The notes beneath the pieces were generated by a model, which did not search any database, had not been told where the DNA came from, and saw only the letters and a list, made by a program, of their open reading frames with translations. Both the position numbers and the translations under genes were made by a program. A stretch of DNA of 64,000 nt from Vibrio penaeicida (GTDB lineage: Bacteria; Pseudomonadota; Gammaproteobacteria; Enterobacterales; Vibrionaceae): contig NZ_AP025145.1 of NCBI RefSeq assembly GCF_019977755.1, forward strand, positions 1,736,001 through 1,800,000, written 5' to 3'. This document shows, piece by piece, positions 8,796 through 16,731 of the stretch (its first letter is position 1; every line of letters begins with the position of its first letter).

Positions 8796-9500
8796 ATGAA
8801 CGTCACTCAATTGAAAAACCACCAAGAAGTCTCGGCTTACCTCGCCCGTATGCTCACTAGCCAAATTCAAGTTACACCAGATTCAAGGATCATACTCGCT
8901 TCTGGTGGTACACCATCTTTAGCGTATGAAATTACAGGGGAACAGCTACTAGGAGTCGATACCTCCCGCGTCACCATCATAAAACTGGACGAATGGGTTG
9001 GGCTACCCGAAACCAGCGGCAGCAGTTGCGAGTATCAACTGACCCATGAAGTGATAAAACCATGGGGGATTGAACCACACCACTATATTTCTTTTAATGG
9101 GTCCGCGAGTGATATTTTAAGTGAAGCGCTGCGCGTTAAAAGCCAGCTAACCGCATACCAACCTGCACACCTTTGCGTTTTGGGGATAGGGCTTAACGGA
9201 CATATTGGATTCTTAGAGCCTTCCCCTTCTTTGCCGCATCGTTCAAGCGTTGTACCACTGCATGCTATGTCGAAAAACCACCCTATGGTCAAAAATCAGT
9301 ACGAGGTATCGCTCGGTATCACCATTGGAATTGGCGACATTATGGAGTGTGAAAAAGTCGTCTTAGTAGCAACGGGGGAACACAAGCAACAAATTCTCGC
9401 TCGATTGCTGGAGAGTGACATTTCCACATCACTGCCTGCTAGCCTATTGAAACTGCATCCCAACGTTGAATTGATAGTAGATGATAGTGCGATGTTTTAA
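8796..9500 (+). CDS. AgaI-like amino-sugar-6-phosphate deaminase/isomerase (NagB superfamily)
   Basis: 234 residues of the NagB/6-phosphogluconolactonase fold. LASGGTPSLAYE binds phosphate; KLDEWVGLP carries the conserved aspartate; CVLGIGLNGHIGFLEP carries the catalytic histidine and glutamate. The Asn-Gly-His in place of the Asp-Gly-His of GlcN6P deaminase, together with STSLPASLLKLH near the end, matches E. coli AgaI better than NagB. It would convert galactosamine-6-P (or glucosamine-6-P) to a ketohexose phosphate plus ammonia. The start lies 3 bases after the permease stop with AAGGA before it, so it is the last gene of this operon. E. coli agaI sits in the aga locus; here it is about 10 kb away. 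Confidence 0.82.
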   Translation: MNVTQLKNHQEVSAYLARMLTSQIQVTPDSRIILASGGTPSLAYEITGEQLLGVDTSRVTIIKLDEWVGLPETSGSSCEYQLTHEVIKPWGIEPHHYISFNGSASDILSEALRVKSQLTAYQPAHLCVLGIGLNGHIGFLEPSPSLPHRSSVVPLHAMSKNHPMVKNQYEVSLGITIGIGDIMECEKVVLVATGEHKQQILARLLESDISTSLPASLLKLHPNVELIVDDSAMF

Positions 9501-9538
9501 GTTTCAGTACTAATGTTAAGGAAGATATAGCCAAGTGA

Positions 9539-9568
9539 TCCTGTATCCTTTTCTTACGATACGTAGGA
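9539..9568 (+). terminator. Possible terminator hairpin at the end of the ABC operon
   Basis: TCCTGTATC at 9539-9547 pairs with GATACgtAGGA at 9558-9568, leaving a two-base bulge and a 10-base loop. There is no T tract after it, so the call is weak, but the position between two convergent genes fits. Confidence 0.35.
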
Positions 9569-9611
9569 CGATCTGAGTATTGAGCAGCTAACACCCAGAT
9601 CGATGGCGAGT

Positions 9612-11804
9612 CTACAATCTCAAATATTCGCTATACAGATAGTCAATTTGGTTTCTATCATCATTTTTAGAGATTGTGATGACGCAACTGAATTCCGCAC
9701 CGTTCATATCATCAAATCGAGGTTTTCTTGGATCTACCCCTAGCTCAGCAATGGTGTATGACGCTTGATCTGCATTAGGAATCAACTGACCATTCATTCG
9801 CCACTGATAAGACTCAACTTTTTCATCGTCCTTCAATTCACTGTCAGCACTTACTGAGAGAGTATTACCCACAGCAGGTGTTCCAGAAATATGCAACAGA
9901 GGGCGAGCTTGGCGGAATGCTTTACTGCTGAGTTTAGGCGCATCAATTGTTTGATGGTTAATAGCCGAAAGGGTTTCTTCAATAACAGGTTCATTATTAC
10001 CATCCAAGATAATATCACCATTTCCGTCTCTGGCGTACCTGACATAGTCGCCTATCACATCTGAATTACCTCGTAGATCCACATCACTAATGGTATTTTC
10101 GAAAGACAGATTGTTGACGATTTCACCAGTCCAAGGAACGCGAACACTAGTACACAAACGAACCGAGGAGACACGATTGTGATTAATCAGCATGTCGAAA
10201 CGTCGCTGTTCATTTTCTCGATCATTTGTATTCCCTAGGTCAAACCCAGAGATAATAATTCCTGACACCATCCCCAAGTGACCTTCGACGGTGTTGTCAT
10301 AAATACTAATGGAATGCGATATATTCTCAGACGCAGCTCCTATGCCAAAGGTATTTGCAGCGGCTGAATGCCCCACCGGAAGCCCCCCTGAGAATAGTAA
10401 ATTATGTCGGCAAGTACCTTGACGACCACTCAAGCTCACACCAAAATATTTCCCCCCTATTTTACAATTCTCAACCAGATAGTGATTCCCTTCGATGGCT
10501 ATAGAGCCCTTCAGGCTAGTTGACTCGCTAGATTGCAAGCATACACAATCATGTATCCAGAGATCATAACAACGACCACTCAACCCATCGTCTTCTTCAC
10601 TGAATTGTATGCAATCCGCACCTCCACCTAGTGGTGCATCAAAATAACTGAATGCGATCTCCATAGGTCGTTGTGCGCCAGCTTCTCTGTTAATTGATTT
10701 GCCATAAACTCCGTCTCCATACACATTCTTTATACGTAAAAAATCAATTTTAGTCCCTTTTGACCTAAGTAGCCTTATTCCTGACGAGTTAGCATGATCA
10801 TTGTTCCCAGACACAGTTAGTCGGAGTAACGCTAATTCATTCGTGGTATAAATATACAGAGGAACATTTCCATTTAGATTAGTACCTGATAAATCTGAAT
10901 TCTCAGAATCAAACTCAATATCCTTAATTTCTGTGTACCCACTGTCTGTAATGACTTTGTTGTTTGGGTATTTCCTAACTTCGACTAGATATAGGCGGTC
11001 ATTGCTATTATTTTTTGCTAACGCCGTATTAGTTGTTAGGATCATCTTAGGTTTATTTAAGAATGGGTCACCAAAAGCACCAATCGTTTGATTTTTGCTT
11101 ATTATGATACCAAATTCGAATATATCACCTCGCCTATAGAATATTTGTCCATATGACGTGTATGGGATTGGGATTGAGATTTCTGATTCCAGTATAGGTT
11201 TGTGTGGCTGTTTCCCGTCATTGCCTGTATCCCCGCTTTGAACAATGAATAGTGCATCCGTTGTGTCATCATAGACGGATACTTCCAGTTTAGTAGTTTG
11301 AGTCAGACCATTTCGTATTCTGGTTACTTCGATAATACGTGATTCCGTCGTCACAATTTGGGAGGAATCCTGAACACTTAACACACCATCGATTAGCTGA
11401 AACCCCGCTGAATCTCCAGATAAATTCCATAGATCTCCGAACTGGTTTTTGCCTATACGACCTAGAACGTAACCGTTAGGTGCATCGATCCCGACTCGCA
11501 GACATTCAAAAAAAAGATATTCACGATCACGCCCTTCCAAGGTGTCAAAAGGAGGCGGTAAATTATCCATATCAAGCTCAGGAATTAAGCTTCGCTGACT
11601 ACTAGCGCTTGTATCTCTTTTCACACTATATAAGTGTTCCCACAAAGGATTAGATATCGGCACCCCCGGAGAAATATCTGCCGTTGCTAAATAATGATGA
11701 ATAAAGCCGTCTTCAATAATTCGAACTTCTGAGCCCTTGATATAATCTAAATCTATATCGTGAACTGTTATCGCGTAGTCCCTTTTCTTTAACTCTATGG
11801 TCAT
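9612..11804 (-). CDS. Right-handed parallel beta-helix protein with N-terminal CBM5/12-like segment and C-terminal Ig-like domain
   Basis: 730 residues and no recognisable signal peptide (start MTIELKKRDYAI). Residues about 17-58 show the Y..G..V......Y.A......P......W pattern of short carbohydrate-binding modules (YIKGSEVR ... YLATADISPG ... PLWEHL). Residues about 300-600 are rich in Asn/Asp-spaced short strands (DCIQFSEEDD, YLVENCKIGG, LINHNRVSSV) like beta-helix lyases or phage tailspikes. The last 90 residues (YQWRMNGQLIPNADQASYTI) resemble an Ig-like/PKD surface domain. A ribosome binding site AGGGAAG precedes the ATG. Substrate and activity are unknown: a polysaccharide lyase/hydrolase, an adhesin or a tailspike-like fibre are possible. 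It lies between AT-rich flanks, suggesting transfer. Confidence 0.7.
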   Translation of the reverse strand: MTIELKKRDYAITVHDIDLDYIKGSEVRIIEDGFIHHYLATADISPGVPISNPLWEHLYSVKRDTSASSQRSLIPELDMDNLPPPFDTLEGRDREYLFFECLRVGIDAPNGYVLGRIGKNQFGDLWNLSGDSAGFQLIDGVLSVQDSSQIVTTESRIIEVTRIRNGLTQTTKLEVSVYDDTTDALFIVQSGDTGNDGKQPHKPILESEISIPIPYTSYGQIFYRRGDIFEFGIIISKNQTIGAFGDPFLNKPKMILTTNTALAKNNSNDRLYLVEVRKYPNNKVITDSGYTEIKDIEFDSENSDLSGTNLNGNVPLYIYTTNELALLRLTVSGNNDHANSSGIRLLRSKGTKIDFLRIKNVYGDGVYGKSINREAGAQRPMEIAFSYFDAPLGGGADCIQFSEEDDGLSGRCYDLWIHDCVCLQSSESTSLKGSIAIEGNHYLVENCKIGGKYFGVSLSGRQGTCRHNLLFSGGLPVGHSAAANTFGIGAASENISHSISIYDNTVEGHLGMVSGIIISGFDLGNTNDRENEQRRFDMLINHNRVSSVRLCTSVRVPWTGEIVNNLSFENTISDVDLRGNSDVIGDYVRYARDGNGDIILDGNNEPVIEETLSAINHQTIDAPKLSSKAFRQARPLLHISGTPAVGNTLSVSADSELKDDEKVESYQWRMNGQLIPNADQASYTIAELGVDPRKPRFDDMNGAEFSCVITISKNDDRNQIDYLYSEYLRL

Positions 11805-12309
11805 ATTATTTCTTCCCTAACTTTTTGTGACGTTGATCTAATTAACTATTGACGCTTTTATAAATTAACACCACAATATCAGTCACTCAATATTAGAAAA
11901 GAGTCATATCGAATTTAAACAATCCATCGTAATATTTATCCCTCTCAAGGTAATTTATATTTTTAAAAATTTAATATTTAAAACAATAAAGCATTAGTAA
12001 ATAATGACTAACGTATAGAAATATTAAATTGAAAGCTAATTAAATACTAAGTAATCACTCATTCTGAGAATTCGAAAACTTGCTTTATCATCAGACCTCA
12101 ATATTTTCCCTCACAAATGTGTACCAATCGTCTCACTCTCTTTTCATACCACTCTTGGTTTCCATGTGGCATAACCTTAAAAATTCCCCCACTTCAACAG
12201 CAATCTAAGGTGACTTGGTAAAGGCAAAACACAGCAAACCATGCTAGAATCTGCGCCACTATTTGCACCGTGTTATAGGTGCACGCTTAAATATCAATTG
12301 GATTTCTTC
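11805..12309. promoter_or_regulatory. AT-rich intergenic region with helicase promoter and leader stem-loop
   Basis: The left part (11805-12110) is very AT-rich and presumably drives the minus-strand beta-helix gene; no clear -35/-10 pair was found there. At the right end an extended -10 element TGCTAGAAT (12242-12250) would start transcription near 12257, giving a leader of about 50 bases for the helicase. In it GCACC (12265-12269) pairs with GGTGC (12278-12282). Confidence 0.55.
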
Positions 12310-13509
12310 ATGCCATTTTCCAAATTAGGACTCAGTCGTCCGATCACTACCGCTATTGCCGAGCAAGGTTACGACTCCCCAACGCCGATTCAGGAACAAT
12401 CCATTCCGGTTGCTCTGCAAGGGAAAAACATCATTGCAGCGGCGCAAACTGGAAGCGGTAAAACCGCTAGCTTCGTGCTGCCTATTTTGGAACAACTGAG
12501 CCAATCAGAAACTCAGCGTAAAAAGCGTTTCAGAGCATTAATCTTAACGCCGACTCGTGAACTCGCCGTTCAGGTTAATAAAAGCATTAAAGTGTACGCC
12601 AAACATCTGAACCTAAAATCGCTTGTGGTTTACGGCGGTGTAGATGATAAGCCTCAAAAGCAAAAGCTGATTGAAGGCATCGATATTCTGGTGGCGACAC
12701 CAGGGCGTTTGCTGGATCTTTACACTCAACGTGCCGTGCATTTTGAAGAAGCGGAAATATTGGTTCTCGACGAAGCCGATAAAATGCTCGACATGGGCTT
12801 TATCGACGACATCAACAAAATCATCGAGCGCTTGCCTGTTGATGTGCAAAACCTGCTGTTTTCTGCCACGCTTTCTCGTAAAGTTCGTGACCTTGCGAAA
12901 ACCGCTGTACCGAACCCTGTCGAAATTTCTTTGCACCTACAAAACGCTGAAAAGCCAAAGATCGACCAGTGGCTAGTGACGGTAGATAAAGACAAGAAAT
13001 CAGCATTGTTGAGCCATTTGATTCAAGAGAATGACTGGGACCAAGCACTTATCTTTATAGAAACCAAACATGGTGCAGCGAAGTTAGTTTCTCAGCTAGA
13101 GAAACGCGGTATTCAAGCGGAAGCATTCCACAGTGGTCGCAGCCAAGCTATTCGCGGGCAAGTCTTAGCGGATTTTAAATCTGGCAAAGTAAAATACTTA
13201 GTGGCGACAGGCGTTGCAGCCCGTGGGATAGACATCACCGAACTCAGCCGAGTGGTGAACTACGATTTACCTTTCCCGCCAGACGAATACGTGCACCGCA
13301 TTGGCCGTACGGGTCGTGCAGGTAAATCAGGTGAAGCGATCTCTTTTGTATCCAAAGACAACTTCAAAAATCTTTGCATGATTGAGAGCCTAATGGGTGA
13401 ATTGATTGTGCGTAAAGAAGTGGAAGGATTCGCACCAAGAAAAGAAGTGCCTATTTCTATTCTAAATTATGTGCCTAAGAACAAACGTAAGCCTAAAGAT
13501 AAAAGCTAA
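12310..13509 (+). CDS. DEAD-box ATP-dependent RNA helicase, RhlE-like
   Basis: 399 residues from the chosen ATG. All helicase motifs are present: Q motif (GYDSPTPIQEQSIP), I AQTGSGKTA, Ia PTRELA, Ib TPGRLLD, II VLDEADKMLD, III SAT, IV LIFIETK, V ATGVAARGID, VI HRIGRTGRAG. The C-terminal tail is short and basic (KNKRKPKDKS), as in small RhlE-type helicases involved in ribosome assembly or mRNA turnover. An in-frame ATG at 12241 would add 23 residues, but it lies inside an extended -10 promoter element, so 12310 (MPFSKLGLS) is preferred. Monocistronic. Confidence 0.93.
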   Translation: MPFSKLGLSRPITTAIAEQGYDSPTPIQEQSIPVALQGKNIIAAAQTGSGKTASFVLPILEQLSQSETQRKKRFRALILTPTRELAVQVNKSIKVYAKHLNLKSLVVYGGVDDKPQKQKLIEGIDILVATPGRLLDLYTQRAVHFEEAEILVLDEADKMLDMGFIDDINKIIERLPVDVQNLLFSATLSRKVRDLAKTAVPNPVEISLHLQNAEKPKIDQWLVTVDKDKKSALLSHLIQENDWDQALIFIETKHGAAKLVSQLEKRGIQAEAFHSGRSQAIRGQVLADFKSGKVKYLVATGVAARGIDITELSRVVNYDLPFPPDEYVHRIGRTGRAGKSGEAISFVSKDNFKNLCMIESLMGELIVRKEVEGFAPRKEVPISILNYVPKNKRKPKDKS

Positions 13510-13890
13510 AAGCGCTCGCAACCTATTGTGAGATGTTTGGTAATACCCTCCGTTACTACTCCCCCATAGCAAAACCTCATCGACTGAGCCCTCAACCGAG
13601 GGCTTCATCACGAAAAGTACCCCCACGTGTTACGCAAGTCACCTCAAGCTACTCACTCCACTTGGTATTCAGGTAACAAATCCGTCTAAGCGAATTTTAT
13701 GTTCAATGAATGCAAAAACTATGACAGGTTGAACGAACCTCACGTACATAATTATTGTTATTTCAGTTAATTACCGAAGTTTGCGAGTGATTTATAAATT
13801 AAAGGTCAGTGCGATTGTTTCTAGAGTATTGGGTTGATAGCTTGCCAGCAGAAGTATCCGATATCTATTTAAATAAGAGGTAAAAGATCT
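13510..13890. other. Intergenic region with weak terminator hairpin
   Basis: GCCCTC at 13588-13593 pairs with GAGGGC at 13598-13603 around a 4-base loop, extended by GA and TT; it is followed by TTCATC rather than a T tract, so it may be a weak terminator for the helicase gene. The remaining 280 bases, upstream of the secreted-protein gene, show no signal I can name. Confidence 0.4.
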
Positions 13891-16146
13891 ATGAAAAGCT
13901 TCACCTTGCGCCCTTTATTCGTTTCCACAGTGTTGGCAACGATGACACTCTCCGCTGCTCATGCCGCGACCACAACTTGGCCGGGTCAAGAAGTGGGTGT
14001 ATTAACCTATAACCTGACGGCCGACAAGCTGATTAAAACCGGTCCGATTCGCTTAGGGCAGATGGATTTAAATATCTCCGATGCAGAGCTTGATCAAATT
14101 CGAGCCAGCGCCCCCGATCAAGCTACAGCAGACAAGCTTGTCGAAATTGCGATCCTGAAGCGAAAGGTATGGCGAGCACCTTATTCTTTCGTCATCCCAA
14201 ATGAGCGACCACATTGGGCAATGGCCATGGCGCACGCTGCACAGCTTTTCAAAAACGTGACAGGGATTGATGACCCTTACCACAGCGCAAATCTATATGC
14301 AGCCAAAACGCTGCAAGAAAGTGCAGTTGGCGCCGACTATGACGCCAAAACCTTTACTTATCCGACGCCTCCCACCTATAAAGACCAAGATCCAAATCAC
14401 TCCAATTATGGTATCTGGAGTACGCTACATAACGGCAGAACCAAACACGATGGTTTCTTCCAATTAGAAGGACATATGTATTCTGCTTACGGCGAAATGA
14501 TGAGGATGTTCCCTAATCGTTTCTACAAAGGCATCAAACCAGATTCGGTTTACAAAGCAGTCGAACCTTATGAGATGACCTCGCCTATCTATAATGCGGT
14601 GTTTAAACCTGAACAAGGAAAAAACAGTTTTGTTCCAAGCGCCATCGGTGCATCGTACTACAACATTTTTGCTTACTACATTTTGGCGCGATCTTCAGAT
14701 AACTTCGGCGAATTTGTCGTTGAATCAAAAGATCCACTGGCATTAACTAAGCTGATTTCTGTCGGTTACAACCGAGGACTGAGCCCTAACAGCATGGCGT
14801 TGAATCCTTTAAAACCAGATGTAAGAGCGCACTGCGCGTCTTTGACTGTCATTGACGAATGCTTCGACCCAGAAAACCAAGGTGGTTTCGGAACCAGTTA
14901 CCTCTATCAAGTGCCGTACAAAGCAGTAGAACTTAAAGACGTCGCCGAAAATAACGGTCCTGGCTACCCAGGTTACTACACCAGTCAAATTGACTGGGCA
15001 ACGGTAAGCAGCTATTTGGATGCGCTTGGACCACTCTACACACCTGAAGAAATTACCTCGGCTAAAGCTTCTGCAAAAACAGCATTTGATGCGGTTGCGA
15101 AACAAGGAAGCATAGATTTTGCGAACCAATTTGGCGGTGTTCTTGATGCTATTTTGTTGTCACTTCCAGTGGACACGCCTTGGACACAGTTATGTAAAGC
15201 TGATGGCGGCGCGTATGACGCATTCAACCGTGATGGCACCTTTAAAGGTGTTGAGCACAGCTACCGATGCAAGCCAGAGACTGTGAGCAAGCCACTTATT
15301 TTAGGTACTCGCGTTGGCGACAGAGCACCAGTTGCGAGAGCCGGTGATGACCAGATCATTAGCCACGAAAAAACCGTTACACTTGATGGCTCTAAATCTT
15401 TTGACCCAGACGGCGACTCCATCACTTATTCATGGAAACAAGTTAGCGGCGCACCAGTAACTTTAACAGCACAAGGTTCTCAAGCATCGTTCTCTGCCCC
15501 TTCCGTCACGGCGACAAGCGTGCACAACTTCCAACTTACGGTCACAGGTAATGGAAAAACAGGCACCGACGAAGTGGTAGTAACATTACGACCTAACCAA
15601 GCACCAGTTATTGCTTACAAACCCGTGAAAGATATCTTTATCGGCGATACGGTCACAATTGATGCAAGTAAAACCATTGATCCTGATGGAGACACTGTCA
15701 GCTACCGCTGGGCTGGGTTACCTGATGGTTCCGTGGTAAACACAACCACACCAACAATCAGCTTCAAAGTGCCAGCTGCTACTACCTACACAATTGAATT
15801 AACTGCCACCGATTCGCTAAATAATACAGCGGTAGCGGCGATTCCTGTTGTCGTTGAACTGGTAGACGCAGGCTCCACATGGGATCCAAACAAGATTTAC
15901 CAAAAAGGGGATATCGTTCGTCACCGCAATAAAGAATTTACCGCGCAGTGGCATACTCAAAACGAAGAACCAGGGGTTGCGGAAGTGTGGTTGCAATCTT
16001 ACGGGTCTGAAGTGACTGAGTGGGATCCAAAACGCATCTATGGCAAAGGTGATCGAGTGCTATACAACGGCGCAACTTGGGAAGCGAAATGGTATGCCAA
16101 TTTTGAGAATGTTCCCGGTATCGATGGCGCTTGGAACAAAGTATAA
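13891..16146 (+). CDS. Secreted lysozyme-superfamily-like protein with two PKD domains and two CBM5/12 modules
   Basis: 751 residues. Signal peptide MKSFTLRPLF...AAHA with cleavage near residue 26. The N-terminal core (about 30-465) is not a family I recognise outright, but has, in order, KTLQESAVGADY (Glu143), DGFFQLEG (Gln191) and SVGYNRGLSP (Tyr293-Asn294), which mirror the E, GxxQ and YNxG motifs of GH23-type lytic transglycosylases/chitinases. Two PKD-type repeats follow (RAPVARAGDDQ..., then QAPVIAYKPV..., each with FDPDGD or IDPDGD). The C-terminus has two tandem CBM5/12-like modules (WDPNKIYQKGDIV and WDPKRIYGKGDRV, each ending in W), which bind chitin or related polymers. It probably acts outside the cell on an amino-sugar polymer. 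Modules are confident, catalytic assignment tentative. Confidence 0.8.
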   Translation: MKSFTLRPLFVSTVLATMTLSAAHAATTTWPGQEVGVLTYNLTADKLIKTGPIRLGQMDLNISDAELDQIRASAPDQATADKLVEIAILKRKVWRAPYSFVIPNERPHWAMAMAHAAQLFKNVTGIDDPYHSANLYAAKTLQESAVGADYDAKTFTYPTPPTYKDQDPNHSNYGIWSTLHNGRTKHDGFFQLEGHMYSAYGEMMRMFPNRFYKGIKPDSVYKAVEPYEMTSPIYNAVFKPEQGKNSFVPSAIGASYYNIFAYYILARSSDNFGEFVVESKDPLALTKLISVGYNRGLSPNSMALNPLKPDVRAHCASLTVIDECFDPENQGGFGTSYLYQVPYKAVELKDVAENNGPGYPGYYTSQIDWATVSSYLDALGPLYTPEEITSAKASAKTAFDAVAKQGSIDFANQFGGVLDAILLSLPVDTPWTQLCKADGGAYDAFNRDGTFKGVEHSYRCKPETVSKPLILGTRVGDRAPVARAGDDQIISHEKTVTLDGSKSFDPDGDSITYSWKQVSGAPVTLTAQGSQASFSAPSVTATSVHNFQLTVTGNGKTGTDEVVVTLRPNQAPVIAYKPVKDIFIGDTVTIDASKTIDPDGDTVSYRWAGLPDGSVVNTTTPTISFKVPAATTYTIELTATDSLNNTAVAAIPVVVELVDAGSTWDPNKIYQKGDIVRHRNKEFTAQWHTQNEEPGVAEVWLQSYGSEVTEWDPKRIYGKGDRVLYNGATWEAKWYANFENVPGIDGAWNKV

Positions 16147-16176
16147 CTAACCACTATTACTTATTGCTAGTTAATT

Positions 16177-16204
16177 AAAGGAGAGCATAAGCTCTCTTTT
16201 ATTG
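16177..16204 (+). terminator. Rho-independent terminator
   Basis: AAAGGAGAGC-ATAA-GCTCTCTTTT: ten base pairs with one G:U and a four-base loop, followed by TTTATT. It lies 30 bases after the stop of the secreted-protein gene. Confidence 0.9.
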
Positions 16205-16731
16205 TGACCTTTATTCCATGTTTATTTTCAAATAATGTTATAACCTCTCAAATTTAGAACCATACAATGAAATTTAACCAACCCCAAAGAAGAAGTTAAA
16301 TAAAAAAACAGTAAAATATAATTTATTAAAAACCACATTCCATTTAAGCTAACACCCCCCATAAATCTTTTAAAGAACTCCGCTCTTAATGAATAACAAA
16401 CTCAAAACTCACTGATAATTATAACTTTTATCATCCAGATCCGAAAAGTTAGCGTCTTAACAACAAAAATGTGAACTGTGAACAATCAGAAGCTGAAATA
16501 TAAAAATAATAATTAAATAATAAAACTTTCACTTTTTCCAAAACTCTAACTCTCACTTCCCTTCTTTGCATAGCGTCATTTAAAGCGTACATTTTCTTTT
16601 ATTAAAAACGAAAGAAAAAACATCATAAAAGTTTAATGGAACAAATGTGATCGAGTTAAATAATAAAACTATTTTTAGCTGATTAAATACTTAAACACGA
16701 TTCTAACATTGATAAATCGCTAGGAGAAAAC
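16205..16731. promoter_or_regulatory. AT-rich upstream region of the phosphatase gene with inverted repeat
   Basis: About 530 bases, strongly AT-rich, with no coding potential. TTTTCTTT (16592-16599) and AAAGAAAA (16611-16618) form an 8-bp inverted repeat that includes ACGAAAG, the same core seen in the boxes upstream of the second aga regulator. It may be an operator for a DeoR/AgaR-type protein. No firm promoter was assigned. Confidence 0.4.

Noticed and set aside
9612..11804. Prophage remnant
   Set aside because: The beta-helix protein could be tailspike-like, but no other phage gene, integrase or attachment repeat is seen nearby.
12241..12309. Upstream in-frame ATG for the DEAD-box helicase
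   Set aside because: It lies within an extended -10 promoter element (TGCTAGAAT), and the extra residues MLESAPLFAPCYRC do not resemble helicases.
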